A DNA stretch of 9,756 nt from Acidobacteriaceae bacterium (GTDB lineage Bacteria; Acidobacteriota; Terriglobia; Bryobacterales; Bryobacteraceae), in contig JAFAQG010000377.1 in assembly GCA_019246575.1 (NCBI GenBank), forward strand, positions 1-9,756, in the 5' to 3' direction. Position 1 is the stretch's first letter. Every line of letters begins with the position of its first letter. The translations under genes and the position numbers were made by a program. The notes beneath the pieces were generated by a model. That model did not search any database. It was not told where the DNA came from and saw nothing but the letters and a program-made list of their open reading frames with translations. Below are positions 6,952 through 9,756 of the stretch, in pieces.

Positions 6952-8087
6952 CAGATCGGCTCCACTGTGTCTTTCTCGGCCTTTCCATTACCTCGAGTTG
7001 GGGCAACGGGCATGCCACTACGTATCGCGGACTGCTGAAAGAACTCTCCCGTCGCGGGCACAAGGTCACCTTTCTTGAGCGCGATGTGCCGTGGTATGCA
7101 TCGAACCGTGAGTTCGACACAGCACTATACTGCGATATCCACATGTATTGCAGCCTCGAAGAGTTGCGGCATAGCTACACGGCTCTACTGCGGACCGCCG
7201 ATGTAGTCGTTGTCGGATCCTATGTGCCCGACGGTGTTGCGGTCGGAAACTGGGTAACTTCGATCGCGAAGAACTGCACGGCCTTTTATGACATCGACAC
7301 GCCTGTTACTCTCACCAGCCTGAAAGAGAAACGGTGCGAATACGTTTCTTACGATCTAATTCGTAAGTACAACGTTTATTTTTCGTTCACTGGCGGCCCG
7401 ACTCTCAAGTTCATTGAGCAGAAGTTAGGGGCGGTGTGTGCCCGCGCTCTGTATTGCTCCGTCGATCCTTCGCTCTACTATCCCGCGCCGGAGCCGATGC
7501 AATGGGATCTGGCGTACTTAGGCACATACGCGGCGGATCGCCAACCAACTCTCAATGAATTATTGGTCGACGTCGCCCGTCAGCAACCCCTAGCGCGCTT
7601 CTCCGTTGCGGGTCCGCAGTACCCCGTGGAAATCGAGTGGCCGGAGAACGTGTATCGCATTGAGCACTTGCCCGCGCGCGATCACCGCAATTTCTACAAT
7701 TCGCAGCGGTTCACGCTGAACGTGACCCGCCACGACATGATTCGAGCGGGCTACTCCCCCAGCGTCCGGCTCTTCGAGGCTGCGGCTTGTGGCCTCGCCA
7801 TTCTTACCGACGAATGGGCAGGTCTGGACACAATTTTTACTCCAGGTTCAGAAATTCTTCCAGTTCGGACTTGCGAAGACGTTGCATCGTACCTTCGGAT
7901 GCCCGAAGCGCGACGACTGGAGATCGGCCGCAAGGCCCGGAAGCGGACGCTGCAGTCTCACACGGCTGCCGTCCGGGCTACCGAATTTGAAACTTGGGTC
8001 GTCTCATCCTTAGAGCGCATTGCGTGCTTAAGAAAAAGGAGCCGCGCAGCGCTGCGGGCCTCCCCGACCGTTCCCGTGCTCCAGTAG
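6948..8087 (+). CDS. CgeB-like glycosyltransferase (GT-B), third of three
   Basis: This 379-residue paralogue of the preceding protein has the matching order of motifs: FLGLSITSSWGNGHATTYRG (9-28), VTFLERD (40-46), YDIDTPVTL (114-122), DLAYLGTYAADRQ (187-199) and YSPSVRLFEAAACGLAILTD (269-288). The equal spacing (DVD/DID at 114-116 and 115-117, both donor-domain starts at 187) supports tandem duplication followed by wide divergence. The ATG overlaps the upstream TGA by 4 bp. The C-terminus ends in a basic tail of about 20 residues rich in Arg and Lys that its neighbour lacks; the DNA coding for this tail contains a GC-rich palindrome. This is the last clear glycan gene before the secreted VWA protein. 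Sugar specificity is unknown. Confidence 0.86.
   Translation: MTDRLHCVFLGLSITSSWGNGHATTYRGLLKELSRRGHKVTFLERDVPWYASNREFDTALYCDIHMYCSLEELRHSYTALLRTADVVVVGSYVPDGVAVGNWVTSIAKNCTAFYDIDTPVTLTSLKEKRCEYVSYDLIRKYNVYFSFTGGPTLKFIEQKLGAVCARALYCSVDPSLYYPAPEPMQWDLAYLGTYAADRQPTLNELLVDVARQQPLARFSVAGPQYPVEIEWPENVYRIEHLPARDHRNFYNSQRFTLNVTRHDMIRAGYSPSVRLFEAAACGLAILTDEWAGLDTIFTPGSEILPVRTCEDVASYLRMPEARRLEIGRKARKRTLQSHTAAVRATEFETWVVSSLERIACLRKRSRAALRASPTVPVLQ
8038..8063. repeat. Imperfect 26-bp palindrome at the 3' end of the third CgeB-like gene
   Basis: The two 13-base arms pair at 11 of 13 positions, and the central 12 bases (CGCAGCGCTGCG, 8045-8056) are a perfect palindrome. It lies inside the coding sequence, 22 bases before the stop codon, and is not followed by a T-tract, so it is not a typical Rho-independent terminator. 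It may form an RNA hairpin between the glycan genes and the VWA gene, or be a chance result of GC-rich codons. Confidence 0.45.
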
Positions 8088-8102
8088 GCCCCCGAATAGT
8101 GT

Positions 8103-9035
8103 ATGCATCAACCAAAGATTTCAGCCCTGACAGCCGTCGCCTGCCTGGTCGCAGGCGCTGTGCATCTCTGGGCTGCCCAACGCTCGGCTCCGGGTGTGCC
8201 CGCCAGTATGGTCGTCACTCTCGAGCCGAAACACGGCAAGACCATTCCGCAAATCGACCCCTCCGATATCAAAGTCACTGAAGCCAACGAGCCGCGTCCA
8301 ATTACCGGTTTAGAAACATTGCGCGGCGGCAAGATGCAGTTGCTGCTGATGATCGACGACTCCGCCCGCGCGAGCCTCGATACCGAGCTTCAAACAATTA
8401 AGCAATTCGTCACCTCGCTTCCCGCCTATATCGAAATCGCGATCGGCTACATGCGCAATGGCATGACTGAGGTGGTGCAAAACTTTACTTCCGATCACGC
8501 CGCCGCCGCCAATAACATTCGCGTCGCAACCGGAACGCCCGGTTCCGATGTAAGTCCCTACGATTCGCTGTCGGATGCAATCAAGAAGTGGCCTAAGCCC
8601 GGTGCTCAACGGCGCGAGGTGATTATGATCAGCAGCGGCATCGAAGCCCTTGGCGGCGGCTTTGCACCCGACAATCCATACGTAAACAAAGGAATCGAGG
8701 AGGCGCAGAGAGCGGGGGTTGTCGTTTATGCGGTCTATAACCCCAGCTCCGGCCACTTCGGCCACACTTTCTGGCGCGAAACCTGGGGCCAGAACTTCCT
8801 GTCGCAGTTATCCGACGAAACCGGAGGCGAAGCCTATATAACCACAATTGGACCGCCCGTAACTTTTCAACCCTATCTTGAGAACATCCGCGCTCAATTC
8901 GACAATCAATATCTGCTGACCTTTCTCGCACGTCCCGAAAAGAAATCGGGCTTGCAGCCTGTAAAGGTCAGAATCATCGAAAAAGACGCCGATATAGCCG
9001 CCCCGGACCGCGTTTACATCAAAGCATCGCTGTGA
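8103..9035 (+). CDS. Secreted von Willebrand factor A domain protein, acidobacterial VWFA-related type
   Basis: This 310-residue protein has a likely Sec signal peptide: a Lys near the N-terminus, a hydrophobic stretch at about 6-23, and a probable cleavage near WAA (23-25). A short beta segment (36-70) precedes the VWA domain. The metal-site motif, normally DxSxS, reads D85-D-S87-A-R89, so the third ligand is lost. SPYDSLSDAIKKW (151-163) and VIMISSGIEAL (173-183) follow, the latter replacing the frequent SDG form. The domain order and the C-terminal YLLTFLARPEKKSGLQPVKV part match the TIGR03436 family (VWFA-related Acidobacterial domain). It starts 15 bp after the last glycosyltransferase, so co-transcription is possible, but such proteins are numerous in acidobacteria and a functional link is not shown. 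Its role is unknown; adhesion or envelope protein interaction is a guess. Confidence 0.85.
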   Translation: MHQPKISALTAVACLVAGAVHLWAAQRSAPGVPASMVVTLEPKHGKTIPQIDPSDIKVTEANEPRPITGLETLRGGKMQLLLMIDDSARASLDTELQTIKQFVTSLPAYIEIAIGYMRNGMTEVVQNFTSDHAAAANNIRVATGTPGSDVSPYDSLSDAIKKWPKPGAQRREVIMISSGIEALGGGFAPDNPYVNKGIEEAQRAGVVVYAVYNPSSGHFGHTFWRETWGQNFLSQLSDETGGEAYITTIGPPVTFQPYLENIRAQFDNQYLLTFLARPEKKSGLQPVKVRIIEKDADIAAPDRVYIKASL

Positions 9036-9137
9036 TTCGCATTACCACCGCAAGACAGATCGCGGAACCGTGTTCTAAATCGCTGCAACCGGTTCCTTCG
9101 GGCGCGGCTCAGATTGACCTGAACACTTCGACCGGCT
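9036..9137. other. Convergent intergenic spacer
   Basis: This spacer lies between two converging genes. The only structure seen is a 7-bp inverted repeat, GGAACCG at 9064-9070 and CGGTTCC at 9090-9096, with a 19-base loop. The loop is long and there is no T-tract on either strand, so it is at best a weak candidate for a bidirectional terminator. Confidence 0.4.
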
Positions 9138-9756
9138 TCAACGTCTGAGAGCGAGAGCCTCTCCGCCGTTGTGCGCTTCAGTGCCGGAGGCGTTCGCTTT
9201 GCGGATCTTGATCGTTCCTCTGTTCGTAACGAGATTGAGGTAGGGTCCGTTGCTCCCGACGGCGCCATCCAAACGGCAACGGTGCCGCTCGGCATTTTCC
9301 TTCAGGCCATCGCCGAAATCGTTTTCGATTTCACCGCGATCGGTGATTGCCGATATAGCGAAATTAGCATTCTGAGGAAGTGCGAGCTCGATGTCGCCGG
9401 CGCTGGTATGGACGACCATATTGCCCAGCGGCAGGCGTTGGGGACGCAGATCAACATCGCCTCTATCGACCGCCACGTTGAGCGCATCAGTAAAACCGCT
9501 GATGCTGACATCGCTTGCGTGCGCGACGAGTTTCAACGGGCCAATGACATTTTCGACGTGAACACTGCCACGGTCGAGAGTAATCTGCCCGGGCACGCGT
9601 GCAACAGCGAAGTCGCTGCGCCGATCAGTGAAATGAACCGCGTTCGCAATTTCGCGTAATCCCACCGTCCCCGTATAATCGCCGCGAATGTTCACCTCGC
9701 CCGCAATATTCGCGAGATCGATATCGCTGCCGCGACCACTTAGAGTGACATACCCA
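9138..9756 (-). CDS. DUF4097-like beta-helix protein, C-terminal part (partial)
   Basis: The frame stays open to the right edge of the window (last full codon at 9755-9753), so the N-terminus and start lie outside; about 205 residues are seen. A GTG at 9695-9693 could serve as a start, but the residues before it (SDIDLANIAGEV) continue the same repeat pattern, so it is probably internal. The protein is a series of short strands ending in Gly turns: DVSISGF, DRGDVDLRP, TSAGDIELALP, TDRGEIENDF, and near the end GSNGPYLNLVTNRGTIKI. This is the typical pattern of DUF4097 'putative adhesin' domains, which form a right-handed beta-helix-like fold. Such proteins are often envelope-associated and sit beside anti-sigma or membrane proteins, but no neighbour here informs the role. 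It is transcribed towards the VWA gene and is not part of the glycan operon. Confidence 0.75.
   Translation of the reverse strand, partial: GYVTLSGRGSDIDLANIAGEVNIRGDYTGTVGLREIANAVHFTDRRSDFAVARVPGQITLDRGSVHVENVIGPLKLVAHASDVSISGFTDALNVAVDRGDVDLRPQRLPLGNMVVHTSAGDIELALPQNANFAISAITDRGEIENDFGDGLKENAERHRCRLDGAVGSNGPYLNLVTNRGTIKIRKANASGTEAHNGGEALALRR

Larger units (their letters stand above)
122..8087 (+). other. Probable seven-gene glycan operon
   Basis: Seven genes on one strand are joined by a 1 bp gap, then overlaps of 1 base pairing into ATGA (2300), 11 bp (3576-3586), GTGA (4709-4712), ATGA (5848-5851) and ATGA (6948-6951). No room for internal promoters or terminators exists between them. 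Such junctions indicate one transcript and translational coupling. The VWA gene 15 bp further on may be a distal member. The upstream limit is not certain because only 121 bases precede the first gene. Confidence 0.8.

Noticed and set aside
9064..9096. Inverted repeat in the convergent spacer as a terminator
   Set aside because: The 7-bp stem with a 19-base loop and no T-tract is too weak to call a Rho-independent terminator.
9171..9659. Plus-strand 162-codon frame at the right end
   Set aside because: It is antisense to the DUF4097-like gene, whose regular Gly-turn/strand pattern and C-terminal GSNGP...NRGTIKI signature make the minus strand the real coding strand.

Overview
The window looks like a chromosomal segment of a moderately GC-rich, soil-type bacterium, most likely an Acidobacteriota. 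The taxonomic hint comes from the right end: a secreted von Willebrand A protein resembling the family described as 'VWFA-related Acidobacterial domain', followed by a DUF4097-type beta-helix protein. No RNA genes, insertion sequences or CRISPR repeats are visible. The assignment is inference, because no rRNA or housekeeping marker is present.

Layout: positions 1-121 are a leader without a confident gene. From 122 to 8087, seven plus-strand genes are packed head to tail with 4-11 bp overlaps or a 1 bp gap: two extended-SDR sugar-nucleotide epimerase/dehydratases, a B12-binding-type radical SAM enzyme, a GT4 glycosyltransferase, and three tandem CgeB-like GT-B glycosyltransferases. After 15 bp comes the secreted VWA protein (8103-9035), possibly the operon's last gene. 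A roughly 100 bp convergent spacer separates it from the C-terminal part of a minus-strand DUF4097 gene that runs off the right edge.

Working model (inference): the epimerases supply unusual nucleotide sugars, the glycosyltransferases assemble a short glycan or glycoside, and the radical SAM enzyme makes a radical-based change (for example C-methylation or rearrangement) to a sugar or its acceptor. No flippase, polymerase, transporter, priming transferase or sugar nucleotidylyltransferase is present, so this is probably only part of a larger cluster extending to the left. The gene set recalls the TIGRFAM-described 'rhizo-twelve' oligosaccharide clusters, whose B12-binding/radical SAM member (B12_rSAM_oligo, TIGR04295 from memory) gene 3 resembles. 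That link is the most interesting feature of the window and needs a profile search.
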